NCBI GenBank assembly: GCA_018287875.1
Contig: JAGVVL010000013.1
Coordinates: 1,240,001 to 1,304,000, forward strand
Length of the DNA stretch: 64,000 bases
Origin: Nigrospora sphaerica
Lineage: Eukaryota > Ascomycota > Sordariomycetes > Amphisphaeriales > Apiosporaceae
Direction: 5' to 3'
Shown: in pieces, positions 11,296 to 22,861 of the stretch
Position numbering within the stretch: position 1 is the stretch's first letter
Layout of the letters: each line of letters starts with the position of its first letter
Program-made: the position numbers and the translations under genes
The notes under the pieces: generated by a model
Databases searched by the model: none
What the model was told of the DNA's origin: nothing
What the model saw: the letters and a program-made list of their open reading frames with translations, nothing else

Positions 11296-13573
11296 CTGCA
11301 GCCGTGAGATGAGCGTGTTGCGGGACCAGAACAAATGGCCCGCATGGGTCAGGCCGCATGCGAGACGCGGGTTTACGGCTTCTTACCATTCTCGGCCGAC
11401 GACCGATTCACATAACCACGAGCCATCAAACGACTCTGGATCTGTTCCGCATTTCGCGAGCCTCGAGACACACCAAATCAGCCAATGGGCCCATGGTGCC
11501 ATGAAGGCCCCCTATCCGGAAAAGACCTGGCGGCAGGAGAAGTCGGACGTCGGCGAGGCGCCGCGCACGAGAGGCGACGTCGATCGTGCTTGGCACTTCT
11601 GGTGTCGCGGCATCCACACAGCCGCTGGATGGGTCAGGCTAGTGCAGGGCCGCTGCGTGTCTGGCCGCCCGGGTTACCTCGTGAGGATCTAGCTCTACTT
11701 TGGCAGCGGGGCTGCCCCTACGGAAGATCGGGATCGTCGGTGTCGATCCGACCGGGCCGATACCTCCGCAGCGAAGCAAAGACTGGAGTACATGGCTAAG
11801 AGCTTCGATTGGGCTTATCAACTACATCGAAGACAAGCCTTGCTGATGGCTCGCTGTTTTCTTGTCCACCCCGGAACATCCCTTACGAGTACGAATCTGC
11901 TGCGTCTGTGGCCTTCAAACCATCCACTCCCGCCTTCGGCTTGAAAAGACCTGGGTGAAGGTCAGCCAAATCACGACAGCACACCCCCAAATGCCCAGCT
12001 CTACTTCGCCAATTGCGCTTCGGAGCTACACAACGCACGGGGAAGTGAAGCGCATCTTTCAGGTGTCTGGGTCTGAGTTGGTCGCGCCATTTGAGCTTTC
12101 CACCGTATCAGACGGCCTCAGAACTCCGGTTTCTCAATTGCAGGGACGGGATGGACTGCTTTGGGCTCTTTAATGGCATGCCGTGGCTGAGTGGCGACCG
12201 TCTCCCTGTAGACGAGTCAGAGTTTGTACACATGTACCAAACAAAATTTTACTAGGACCAAGTCTTCGATATCCACATATTTGTCTCCCGTTGGGCCCTC
12301 CTGCGTGATGACACGTAGCCTTCATGGAGGAGAGGATTTTCTCTTCAATTATCCCTGCACGAAGGGCACCCGCAGCGGGCATGACTCGGTCTGCGGTGAT
12401 CGACGGAAATCCTGGAATTTGTCGCCCGAGTCTTGTGGAAGCAGGTCGCTCTTCGCTATGGGAAAGACTCGAACCAACTTACCTTGTGCTGTATTAGACA
12501 CTAGGGCTTCAAACAAGCCATTGTACGTGAAGGTGGAAGCGTCGGGGCGCACAACTGCCGTTGCAATACCGTCTTTCCCACTTAGGGTCCTGGCGCAAAT
12601 GGAACGTGCCCACGCCGCCAATGCCCCGGTATCTCACTACCAAGAAGATACGGTCCTCCGCACAAGCTCCCGCCGGCTAACCACCAGATGGAGCTTGTAG
12701 GTTCGGGGAAGACGCCATTGGCGATGCGGGGGTTTGGCGTCACTGGCGCTTGTCGCATCGAGTGCCGCCCCTATGCACGCCTGCTTGGCACCCACCGTCC
12801 AAACCATAATCGGTGCTCCACTTTGTGGAGATTTCCACCCTATTGTCATTCTCGCCGGTGACGACCGGGGACTCTCGGGCCTTCCTCTCCCCAAACGAGC
12901 AAATTACCGTGCAGTTCAGGCGAACTGCCGGTTCCGAGCGCAGACGGCGTTGTCATGACAGTACCGAGGTGTTCTTGTTCCCCGACGGCAGTTGAAAGGC
13001 GGTTTGAACGGCCAAAAGCCTTGGCGGACAGGGATGCGGCATGTATAGTGACGTGGCGTGGGATCGGGATTGCACGCGCCGTCGATCACAGCCTTATGGC
13101 TGACTCGACTGCCGATCATTAGTAAAAAGCAACGTGCCCAGGGCCGCCGAAGGCTTTGTTGGCTTCCCCTAAACACACCATGTCGAACGAAGCGCAAACG
13201 GGGGCCGTTGCTTCCAATGCAGCCCAACGCGCTACTAGTCGCTTACTATACAACCTTTTCAGGCCCTGATGCGGCCCCCGGAATCAGTCATGACCTTGGA
13301 GGGGAGTGACCCACCAAAGACAGCCACCGAGCGAAGACCCGGGAGCAGAATTTGCAGACCACAGCAGGAGAATCAAGGGGTAAACCCTCTAGTGTCGAGA
13401 CGGGCTCGGAAAAGAGATAATCCGAAAATCAGGGGTAATCCCAGGGGGCGGTGAGCTAGGGCGTTCGGCGTATAATACCCCTGGGCGTGCAATGTAACCC
13501 GTCCCGGATGGCGAAGGGGCACGCGGAACGTGGGCAAAAAAGGCACGCCGACAACCACGATTCCATCTCGACC
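11296..13573. other. 2.3-kb region with unresolved coding-like segments
   Basis: No complete gene could be built. Coding-like pieces include a plus-strand segment around 11720-11840 (IGIVGVDPTGPIPPQR, then DWSTWLRASIGLINYIEDK) and minus-strand segments at 12349-12621 (PDASTFTYNGLFEALV) and about 12740-12960 (VTGENDNRVEISTKWSTD). None is linked by convincing splice sites. They may be exons of decayed genes or chance frames in GC-rich DNA. The 100 bp before 13574 probably hold the glucan lyase promoter and 5' UTR. Confidence 0.3.
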
Positions 13574-16500
13574 ATGCCGCGCCAAGACGCCCCGGGCTAT
13601 GCTCAGCATGCCAAGGCACGGGACCCCTTCACGTTCCAGCCAGCCGACGACTTCTTCGCCGACCTCGACACGGGGACGGCGCCGACGCACCAGCCCGTGG
13701 CCGTCTCGTACCACGCCGCGGACCAGGCGCCGAAGGCCGGGGCCGCCGAGCCCATCAACCACAGGTACGGCCGCATCTTCCGCTTCGACGACGGCAAGTT
13801 CCTCGTCGTGCAGTTCCTGCGGCCCCGCGTCTGGCGTATTCGCTTCAACCCCCGGTTCAACAAGGCGTCCGATTACTCCGACTATAACTCGTAAGTTTTG
13901 AGCCCGGGACCAAACCTAAACCCAAACCCAAGACACCCCCCCCCCCCCCCCCCCACCGTGATCGGTACTTACGCGTCCACCTTCCTTTTTAGGCGTACTA
14001 TGTTCCAGAACACGACTTCCAAGCTGATCGCCGTCCTCGACTTTGTCGAGAAGATCGAGTGGGAGACCGAGTTCAAAAAGGTCGGCAACGCCTTTTACGT
14101 GCTGCAGTCAGTCCGTACCGACGGCGGCCAGCGGCGCATCGTAGTGCAGCTCTGGATCCAGCGCAACCCCTTCAAGATCACGGCCATCCGGTCCGTGGCC
14201 TCGACGGGCACGGAGAGGGCGAGCCCGGCCATACAACACCCGGCGCTGGACTCACCGCACAGCATCCCGGCCGCCGTGGGCTACCGCAACGTCATCGTGT
14301 GGGAGACGAAGCCGCGGGCGCTGCAGTACCAGGACGACGCCACAGTCCTCCACGTCGACAAGCCGCTGACGGCCAAGTACCTCGGCTTCGGCGAGCAGGG
14401 GGGCCGCAGCCTGTTCAAGGACAAGACGTACATGAATTACTTCAACTTTGACAACATGGCGTACTGCAACGTCTACGGCGAGGGCCCGACGTGCGACGCC
14501 GAGCCGCTCTACCACTCGGAGCCGTACTGGATCCAGGTCAACGCGCACCCGGGCTACATGACGCAGGTCGGCAGCTTCGTCGACAACTACTCGCAGGTGC
14601 TGGTGGACCTCGGCCTCGGCGCGGCGGACCGGGTGCGCGTGGCGACGCGGTTCAACAGCTTCCAGGGCCTTTTCATCGCCGGCGACGATGTGGCGCAGGT
14701 GATCCAGCTGTACACGTCGCTCATCGGGCGGCCGTGGCTGCGGCCGCGCTACGTGCTTGGCCACCACCAGGGCTGCTACGGCTACGACAGCCAGGAGCTC
14801 GTCGAGTACTACGCCGACCAGTACCGCGCCTGGGACTTCCCGCTCGACGGCCTGCACATCGACGTCGACCTGCAGCGCGACTACCGGACCTTCACCATGG
14901 ACACGCGTCCGGGCCGCTTCCCGGACCCGGCGGCCATGTTCGCCAAGCTGCGGGCGCAGGGAGTCAAATGCAGCACCAACATCACGCCCGTCATCCCGAT
15001 GCGGCGCGACCCGGGCTTCCGCTACGAGGCGCTCGAGAGCGGCTGGGCCGGGTCGGGCCGGACGGGCGACCCCCAGCAGGACAACTACTTCGTCCGCGAC
15101 GTGCGCGACGACGACGGCACCCCGGCGCGCGACGAGCGCTACGTCCAGTACGGCCGCGGCACACGTTACCTAACGGACCCCAACACGCAGCGGCCGCAGT
15201 ACGGCGACGACTACGACTTCGCGGCCAACCGCAACAGCGGGCGGCCCTTCCACGGCGGCGTCGACTACGGCGAGGGCAAGGGCAGCCCGGGCTTCTACCC
15301 GAACCTCAACCGCGCCGAGGTGCGGCGCTGGTGGGGGCGGCAGTACCAGGACCTCTTCGACGCCGGGCTCGAGTTCGTCTGGCAGGACATGACGTCGCCC
15401 TGCATGGGCCAGGAGTACGGCGACATGAAGTCGTGGCCCTTCCGCCTGCTGCTCGACGCCGACAGCTGGCCCGGCGACCCGGCGGCGCCGCCGCGCCAAA
15501 AGGCCATCGAGATCTGGTCGCTGTACAGCCTCAACCTGCACAAGGCGACGTTTGCGGGCCTGCACCGGCTGCGCGGCCGCGAGGGCCGGCGCAACTTCAT
15601 CATCGGCCGCGGCAGCTTCGCCGGTGCGCAGCGCTACGCCGGGCTCTGGACGGGCGACAACGCGTCGACATGGGACTTTTTCAGCATCTCGGTGGCGCAG
15701 GTGCTGGCGCTCGGGCTCGCCGGCGCGGCCGTGGCGGGCGCCGACGTGGGCGGCTTCGAGCCGGCGGACGAGGCCGAGCGCTTCGCCGACCCGGAGCTGC
15801 TGATCCGCTGGTATGGCGCCTACTCGCTGCTGCCGTGGCTGCGCAACCACTACGTGCGCAAGGGCAAGAAGTGGTTCCAGGAGCCCTTCGAGTACGAGCG
15901 GTACCGGCTCGCGCACGCCGTGCCGGCCGGCCAGGAGACCGTGTACCGCGCCGTGCTGCCGGCGACGCGCTACCTCGTGCGCCTCCGCTACAGCCTGCTC
16001 CAGCTGCTCTACGACGCCATGTGGGAGCACACGATCCGCGGCCTGCCCATGGCGCGCGCCATGGTCGTCTCGGACCCGCTCGACCCCTCGCTCTTCGCCT
16101 CGACCGAGTGGTACACGGGGCACCAGTACACGGTCGGCCCGGACCTGTTGGTGGCCCCCGTGATGCAGAAGCAGGGCGGCGGCAGCTCGGCAGTGAGCGT
16201 CTACCTGCCCTACCCCGACGGCTGGTTCCCCTGCAACCTGCGGCCCGACGGCGCCGCCGCCGCCGCCGACGTGCCCGGCGTCGCCCTCGCGCCCAAGGTC
16301 CGGGGCGGCTCCTACATAGACTACGACGCCCGCATCGACTGGCGCGACGAGCAGCTGCCCTACATCACCCCCATGTACATCCGCGAGGGCGCCATCATCC
16401 CGCAGATCGAGGTGCGCAACGCCGTCCCCGACCACACGCGCCCCGACATTCCCGCCTTGGCCGAGGAGCCGCCCAATCCCATCACCATCCACGTCTACCC

Positions 16501-17170
16501 GGGCAAAGACAATGTAAGTACCCGCCTACCCCGTTGTCCCCGTTTGTCCCTGTCTTCCGGGGGGTTGAGGGATGGAGAAGAAGAAGAAGAAGGGCACGCT
16601 AACGCTTGGTTCTCCCGCCAGAAATACAGCATGTACATCGACGACGGCGTGTCGCGAGCGAGCGCGCCGACAAACGCCTGGCTCGCGCGGCACGACGACG
16701 ACGGCAGCGCCGGCGCTGCGGCGCCGGCGCGCAAGCAGTGCGACGCGTACGGGGACCCCGAGGCGCGCAGCGCGTTCCGCGAGGTGCAGATCGCGCAGAA
16801 GTCGGTGCGGCGGATCCAGCCGCTGCCGGCGTACGCGCCGGCCACGGCGGCGGCGGGGGATGACTCGGCGTCGGACGAGGCCGAGGCCGAGACGGCGACG
16901 ACGTGGCAGGAGGTGCGCACGGTGACGGTGCGCACGAGCGCGCACTCGCACTTTGCCGACGACGCCGTGCGCCGCGCCGTCGGCGCCGAGTACCGCCTCG
17001 CCGTCTGGCACGCCTCCACCGTCGACCTCGCCACCGTGCGCGTCGCCGTCGATGGCGCCGGCCCCGTCGCTGTCCCGCCGCGCACCGACGACGCCGCCCG
17101 CGTCACGCTCGTGCGCCTCTCGACGCGCCAGGACGTGCGCGCCACCATTGTTATCACTACCACCATTTAA
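13574..17170 (+). CDS. Alpha-1,4-glucan lyase (GH31)
   Basis: Exons 13574-13890, 13993-16513 and 16622-17170 give 1128 aa. Intron 1 (102 nt) carries a poly-C run. Intron 2 (108 nt) is a multiple of three and free of stops, so the sequence also reads through it. The enzyme class cleaves terminal alpha-1,4-glucosyl units of starch or glycogen by elimination, giving 1,5-anhydro-D-fructose. Evidence for lyase rather than hydrolase: EFVWQDMTSP around the nucleophile Asp (about residue 571), where GH31 glucosidases have the WxDMNE type. The flanks DNYSQ, KCSTNITPVI, FYPNLN, GDMKSWPFRLL and AGLWTGDNASTWDFF (acid/base-region Asp about 661), IREGAIIPQIEVRN and MYIDDGVSRASAP follow the fungal and algal lyases throughout. 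No signal peptide, so probably intracellular. Length is close to the family's 1030-1090. GC-rich and intact. Confidence 0.88.
13936..13954 (+). repeat. Poly-C run inside an intron
   Basis: Nineteen consecutive C residues within intron 1 (13891-13992) of the glucan lyase gene. The donor GTAAGT and acceptor TTTTTAG lie outside the run. Confidence 0.9.
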
Positions 17171-17512
17171 TCCGGGCGGGCCCTTGGCTATTACCACGGC
17201 CATCTACTCCGAGCCGGCCCGAGCTGGCATTCGGCGCTCGGGGGCATGACACGGGCAGAGCCTGTCGCGGCCCTGTTTCAGGTTTCGGGTTTCTCCGCAT
17301 TCGGGTTTCGAACGGGAAGAAAAAATAGACTATTAGATTATAGATATAGACTGTACTAACGCCCTCAAGCGGTAAAACTTAATACATCCTACTAATACTG
17401 CTTTTTCATCAGCTTTTGGGAACATTCTTCTCGTACTGGCCAGGCGAATTCCTCGCTTTCTCGTTGACGCTGTCATTCTACAGAAAACTGTCAGGGCTAC
17501 TGAAGACCCTTC
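17171..17512. other. Intergenic between convergent genes
   Basis: 3' flank of the glucan lyase gene. AT-rich around 17325-17400. No gene recognised. Confidence 0.4.
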
Positions 17513-18252
17513 TCATCCTTCTTCAAGTTTTCCACAGTTTTCAAGAAAATGTTCGCCACTACATTGGTTTTGATCAAACGTCCACGCATGAATGTCCCCG
17601 TCTCGGCCTCTTCCACTAGAAACCTCGTTCATGAAGACAGCTCCATCAAAGAGGCTCACAAATAAAAAGCCACCTCCCCTTTGGCCCGATGCCGACGATT
17701 TCAACAACACCACAACCTCCCCGCGCCCCCGCTTCCGCGCGAGGTCCAGTGGCCTCAAACTTTGGGGCTTGCAATAGGCGGGCTTGGCGCCGCACGCGAG
17801 GAGGAAGCGGGCGGCGACGGCGACGTGGAGGACCGAGCCGCCGCCCTCACTGACGGTGTACGGGGGTGCTGCGGCGTCGGGGTGCGGGACAATAGTTACA
17901 CGAGGGTATTCCTGACATGCTCATTGTTCTCGTTGATATCCCAGTCGTTGGTCACGGCGAATTCGACGGCCTTCGTGTTCCAGTCGTTGTCGGCATGCGC
18001 GCCCTCGAGAACGTCATCCATGGTCGCGTAGTTCCACGCGGCACCGCGCTTGAACAGGGCGTCGGCGATGTCGTAGCGGCCGAGCCCCGGCGCTTTGTTG
18101 CGGACGTCGCCCAGTTGGTTCCGTCGGATAGCATCAGGGTCCGCGGCCAGGCACTCGTCCAGCACACGGTGGATCGACGCCACATCGTCGGCCTCGATGG
18201 CGGCCATTAACTGCTTCTCGAAGCAATCCTTGTCATCGATGGCGTCTGCCAT
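17513..18252 (-). pseudogene. Small ankyrin-repeat protein, frameshifted
   Basis: The first segment (18252 down to about 17896) begins MADAIDDKD and reads LMAAIEADDVASIHRVLDE, YDIADALFKRGAAWNYATMD and EFAVTNDWDINENNE, a degenerate ankyrin pattern common in small fungal proteins. It stops at a TAA just past NTLV. The frame one base over continues the family pattern: GGGSVLHVAVAA, RFLLACGAKPA, then RPLDLARKRGRGEVVVLLKS, ending at 17513. A net one-base deletion (or two-base insertion) near 17890-17900 explains the break. I could not find an intron with correct phases there. The repeat around 17830 is also several residues shorter than canonical. Cytosolic scaffold role only by analogy. Pseudogene or sequence error. 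Confidence 0.55.
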
Positions 18253-19292
18253 GGCGCCGGTGCGGTAAGGGGAAGGGGAAACTGGTGCTGGGGAGGCGAA
18301 ATCGATGTGGAGTAGGAAAGGGACGCCACCAAGGCGTCTCACGACTTTCCAGTAGCTGCGACGTTGCAGATGGGTGTGGGAAGTGCAGGGAGGAAACAAA
18401 TCTTAGGTTGAAGCCTGTGAGTAACCTTCTCGCCAAGACGGAAACCTGCCAGTCTCAACGATGGAAACCCGTGGATTTTGGCATGGGCGGAATGGCAGGA
18501 AGAATCATGGCATGGGTTTTATGCTGTAGCACCAAGGAGGGAAACGAATACAAACGAGGGGCTGTACGACAGGGATTCCGTAGATCCCGTTGGCAGTGGC
18601 CTCACGTTTTACTGGTTCGACGCGGTGGCGCTAAAAATAGCGGGAAATATACAAGGCATATTCGTGTAAGGGTTAAAGGACCTGAAAGGATCGACATACC
18701 GGAGCTCAATTGGGAAATAGCGCTGATTTGGGCGTGGGGGGACTTCGCCTTTTACAGTGATGCCGACGGGACGCGATAGGCGATTGTGTGTCACGGAACC
18801 TGAGGGAGATGCCGCATTGTCGCTTTTTCGGGACGCCCACGGCTACGTTCTTTGTCGTCACTTGTAAATAGAGGCCAAAACTGGCAGCGGTGAACGAGCT
18901 AGGCCATGTCTCACCTCTGTCGAAGCTTACCTGGCCCTGTGAAAGCCGCTGGGATGTCCTAGTCTTCCTAATATCTCATGTACGCAATTCGGGGCTAAGA
19001 GGTTTACTTTGGCCTCGGCATTGAGCAAGCGGAGAGCCTCAAACTGCTCCGTATGACGCCGGTTACATTATAGAAATGTTCATGCAGAAAAAAAAAGCGC
19101 GCTGTCCATTTAAATGTGTACATTATTTGCCTTCCAAATCACCTATCCTACTCAAGTAGCTGGAGAACCCAGTTTCGAGCTACAATGCCGAAAATAAAAG
19201 TAAGAAACCTTTAATCGCCGTAAATTACAGCAGGCCCCCCTTCCACAACCCCCTCCTCCAAGTGGTGCAGGAGCAGAGCCTCGGTATCCGCC
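18253..19292. other. Intergenic, no recognisable gene
   Basis: 5' flank of the ankyrin gene and 3' flank of the NTF2-like gene. No domain or RNA gene recognised. Confidence 0.4.
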
Positions 19293-19905
19293 CTACACCA
19301 TCCTCGTGACAAAACTCTCCTTCACGACCTGCCACCGGCCCTCGGCATTGGCCGCTACGTTGACAACAGCCACGATGCTGACAGTGACGGGCTCACCCGT
19401 CTCCAGCACGCCCACGAAGGTGAACTCGTGCGAAAAGGCGCCCGTCGGCGCGTTGTCACCCTCAGCAGAGGCGGCGACGACAAAGTCCTCGGCCGTCACG
19501 CGGCGGTCGACGACCTGCCGGCGCAGCCCCACGAGGAACTCGCGCATGCCGTCGTAGTCGAGGGCTTGGCCGTTGGCGCTGGAAGGCGGGAGGAGGGGTT
19601 AGCGGAAGGCGTCCGAGGGTTGAAGCTAGGGAGGAGGGACAGGAAGGGGAAAGTTCGCACGTCTCGTCTAGGGCCCGGCTGAAGTCGCGAGCATACACGC
19701 GCTCGAAGATGGCGTCGTCGTGCTGCAGCAGGCCGTGCACGAGGTCCGAGGCGAAGGCTTCAAGGGAGAGACCGGGCGACGCTGCGGCCCCGTCGCCTTG
19801 GTTCCTGTACCGCTTGACGGCGGCGACGGCGCGCTGGCGGAAGAGGGGGCCGGCGAGGGGGCTCGCGCGGCGCGAAGGTCGGGAGAGGCGCGCGGTGGGA
19901 GGCAT
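19293..19905 (-). CDS. NTF2/SnoaL-like small protein
   Basis: Two exons on the minus strand (19905-19661 and 19578-19293), joined over an 82-nt intron (GTGCGA donor, CTTCCAG acceptor, phase 2), give 176 aa. The second half has the layout of a SnoaL/NTF2-like cone fold: YARDFSRALDE, ALDYDGMREFLVGLR, TAEDFVVAAS, GAFSHEFTFVGVLETG and GRWQVVKESFVTRMV. Such proteins are small ligand-binding or enzyme-like domains; no catalytic residues can be assigned here. The Arg/Ser-rich N-terminus (MPPTARLSRPSRRASPL) could be a mitochondrial presequence, which is inference. Frame intact. Confidence 0.6.
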
Positions 19906-21536
19906 GACGAATAACGGCGTGTTGGGGCGGTAGAGTGACGAGAGCTAGCCCAGGCTCCCTGGAGGAGGGTTTGCTTGATCTTTTATTCGGGTTTTCCATG
20001 CTCAGGCTTGTCGCATCCTCGGCCCATGGGGCGTCGCTTGAGGGAATGCTGAGGTAAGCCGCCAAGGCCGTCTTCCCGGGGTCTCACGGTCAGCGGTTAC
20101 GGTCCAGAGGCCACGCGCGCCTGTCACTGGCCAGCTTCCAAGGTCAGCCGTTCCTGGCCCGTGGCTCAACCTCGTGTGACGTGATTCGCTCGCGGTACGC
20201 CTATCCGTGTCCCGCCTCCGCGTTCCCGCTGTATTGAAGCAGGAACTGGTAGCCTCAAGATGCGAGCGCCTATGAAAAGTCAATCCTCACACCACTACGC
20301 AGATGAAGACTAATAACCAACAGAAAAGCCACCTATCTCGGCTCATGTCGGATAAATCAGCGATTGCCTCAGTTGCAGCGAGGGAGATTTGGCTTCCTTG
20401 TCTGGGAGTTCGGCTGACGAGCCCTGCTGTCTTCCCGTCTATGCCATCTTAAGAGCTTGACTTGGTATCCAGGAAGCGTTGTGTTTTCGCGCAGAACGCC
20501 TTGACTATTCCTGTGATGAACAGGCTCCCACAGGACGGTTCTGTACTTCCCACAGTTGATTATAGCGCCCCTCCCCCACCCCACCCCCAATCCGAGGGGT
20601 GACACAGGTCCACCCGTATGGAACCTCGTTGTACCGTACGCATTATCATCTTTTTCTGCTGCGTTGCATGACGCCTATCCACTTCAGTAGCCTTGGCCTT
20701 CTGAGCATCATACATTGCCATTGGCCCGGCCCGGAACCAGCCCCCGCATTTTTATGCTGCGTCCACGGCGATGGCGGCGCTCGGTCGACTGGTAGTCTGC
20801 TGGGCGTAAATTAAGGAGCGACCGTACCGTTAAAACAGCCGCCAATCCATTTTACAATGAAGTTGGTTTTGAATAAGGGTGTGCATAAGTTGGGCATGAG
20901 ATGGGTTATTGATTCCTGGATGAATAGAACAAATAGAGGTGGGAGAGGAATTCCCTCCAGATAGATATGTGTTTCTCATGCTCATGGGTGAGACGGACCT
21001 ACTGTTGACTCTTGATTGCCCTTTTAGCGTGGTCACCGCTGCTGAAGAGGTTATACGATCAAGCCGTGTCGCTGCCGAACTCGAAAGGATGGTGTGGCGC
21101 GTCGGAACAAAGATCGTCAAAGGACGCCGTAATCCGGATGAGACGAAAGTGGTGATAATGCCACCATGAACTGATTATCATGAAAAAGAGAACAGAGGAC
21201 GAGTCCAGCCGAGGCGGAGATGCCTTTTGTTTCCACGCGTGCCTATGCATCGTTCGAGCCATCGGATTGTTATCAGTTAGCCGGGTCTGCAAAGCTGCTT
21301 AGATAGTCAAGCAGGGACCGAATGAGGACGATGGACTGGGAAGCATGATGTACCTAACTAATCATCCACGGTCCATGCGGCAGTAAAATTGACCATGTTA
21401 CCCTTGTATCAATCAAGAAGTTCAGTTAAGTAACGAGAGGTGGATATTTCTCTTAAAATGAGGGTAATTAATGCAGATCAGTCCGATGTAAGAAAGGAAG
21501 AAGGGTGTGTCAGAGGACAGAGGAGGCTGCTGTATT
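19906..21536. other. Intergenic with a few coding-like short frames
   Basis: A 76-codon frame at 20939-21169 has even amino-acid composition but no recognisable motif and a competing antisense frame, so it is not called. Otherwise nothing recognised up to the CATTA duplication of the solo LTR. Confidence 0.35.
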
Positions 21537-21541
21537 CATTA

Positions 21542-21731
21542 TGTCGCGAGACGAGCCTATTATCACTAACAAGCCTACCAGGTCACGTGACCTTATGTAA
21601 GCTCAAGAGCCTAGCCTGTCAGGCGGGCTACGGAGCTACTATATCTACGTCTGGATCCTCAGATAGTTTTCCTTTGTTTTTCCTAATAGAACAACCAGAA
21701 CCTCGTTCCTCACGTCCCCTGAAGTGCGACA
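21542..21731. repeat. Solo LTR (TGTCGC family), 190 bp
   Basis: Begins TGTCGCGAGACGAGCC, ends GAAGTGCGACA (terminal TGTCGC/GCGACA inverted repeat), and is flanked by CATTA at 21537-21541 and 21732-21736. Near-identical copies lie at 42979-43168 and, truncated, at 59687-59819. The internal region of the parent retrotransposon is not in this window. Confidence 0.92.
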
Positions 21732-21736
21732 CATTA

Positions 21737-22861
21737 TGTACGCACCTAGTGGAGAGATCAGTGAGTACAGAAAATTAGTCTTCCAACCAATTTGAAGCTT
21801 CCACTCCAGAAGTAACGATCCCCTGTACGCGCGGCTTTTACATTTAGCTTGCCGGCACTGCCTCAAAGGTAGACGATGCGTTGCTAGAGGAGGTCAGTAT
21901 GGCCAGTGATAAGATTTCATGTGTGGTTAGTTTTTGGTTTTAAGCATAGCTATGGAATCATCCTTTAGCGGTGTAGTTACATTCGGGCGTACCGGTAAAT
22001 ACGCCCGGCGCCACATGTCCGCCGCTGTTGGCCGAGACCCCTTCGTTTTTGTTATCGGCCGGAAGCGCCACCGTGTGCTCCGTTTTTCGGCAGCGCTGAT
22101 TGAAGCTACGACGTGAAACGGATGCGTTGAACGGAAAGAGAACGACGCCGCATCATCAATGCATATTCGAAGCAGACAGAGAGACTTGGTTTCATAAGTC
22201 GGATACTATAGTATATCTGGATCCCCGGAGATGCATTTGTATAGTTGGCGCGGGCGCTTCAGTCAATATCTACAGACCGGAGCGCCGAGAGGGCGACGGT
22301 GTTTTCCATGCCGCCCTGAAGGAGCCTGGTGGGGTCGTCAGGGCCGAGCGTTTATTGGCTCAGGAGGATGTCTGTTCCGGTTTCGCTATCCCTTGGAGAC
22401 ATTCAACTAGGAATTGCCGGTTCGCCCATACGGACCGGACAGGAGAATTGTGATCGTGAGGCTTCTCCACCTTCCTCCTTGAAAAATGCGCCTTCCTAAT
22501 GGGGGAAGGGCGCCGGGGCGCGAGATGCCGTCAGCGTTGCAAGATGCCGTCAGCGTTAGGAGATTTCGTCAGCGTTGGGAGATGCCGGCAGCGCTGCCAT
22601 TGGTCATTTAGTACGAGATGGGTATAGCCTACCACAAGACGGGGAAACCGTGCTGGAATCGGGCTTTGCCCGCTTATGAGGTTATCTTCTTGACGATGGT
22701 GGTCCTTATCGGCGGTGATGGAGACGTATAAAGGTGCCTATCCGGGGAAGCGTGGTTTTGCCCATCCCTGGGACGAGCACCTCCATCTTGTTCTACGGTG
22801 AACCAGCCAAGTGTGTGTGTCCTTCCCCGCCGCCTCATAGTCGCCGGTAGATTCTCCCGCA
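21737..22861. other. Intergenic, upstream of the M43 gene
   Basis: No gene recognised. A 118-codon frame at 22100-22453 has no known motif. Holds the imperfect tandem repeat at 22523-22597. The region just before 22862 should contain the promoter of the metalloprotease gene. Confidence 0.35.
22523..22597. repeat. Imperfect 18-19-bp tandem repeat, 4 units
   Basis: Four adjacent variants of AGATGCCGTCAGCGTT, each followed by 2-3 variable bases. Confidence 0.75.

Noticed and set aside
12170..12240. tRNA-like TGGCTGAGTGGCG A-box
   Set aside because: No matching B-box or foldable cloverleaf at the right distance.
15170..16492. 440-codon antisense frame opposite the glucan lyase
   Set aside because: Val/Gly/Arg-rich mirror of high-GC codons; no domain or splice structure.
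14491..16602. 703-codon plus-strand open frame overlapping the glucan lyase
   Set aside because: Arg/Pro/Ala-rich translation in a shifted frame of a very GC-rich gene; the GH31 frame has clear homology throughout.
16514..16621. In-frame acidic insertion in the glucan lyase
   Set aside because: Has GTAAGT donor, GCTAAC branch point and CGCCAG acceptor, and interrupts the conserved PGKDN-KYSMYIDD block; treated as an intron.
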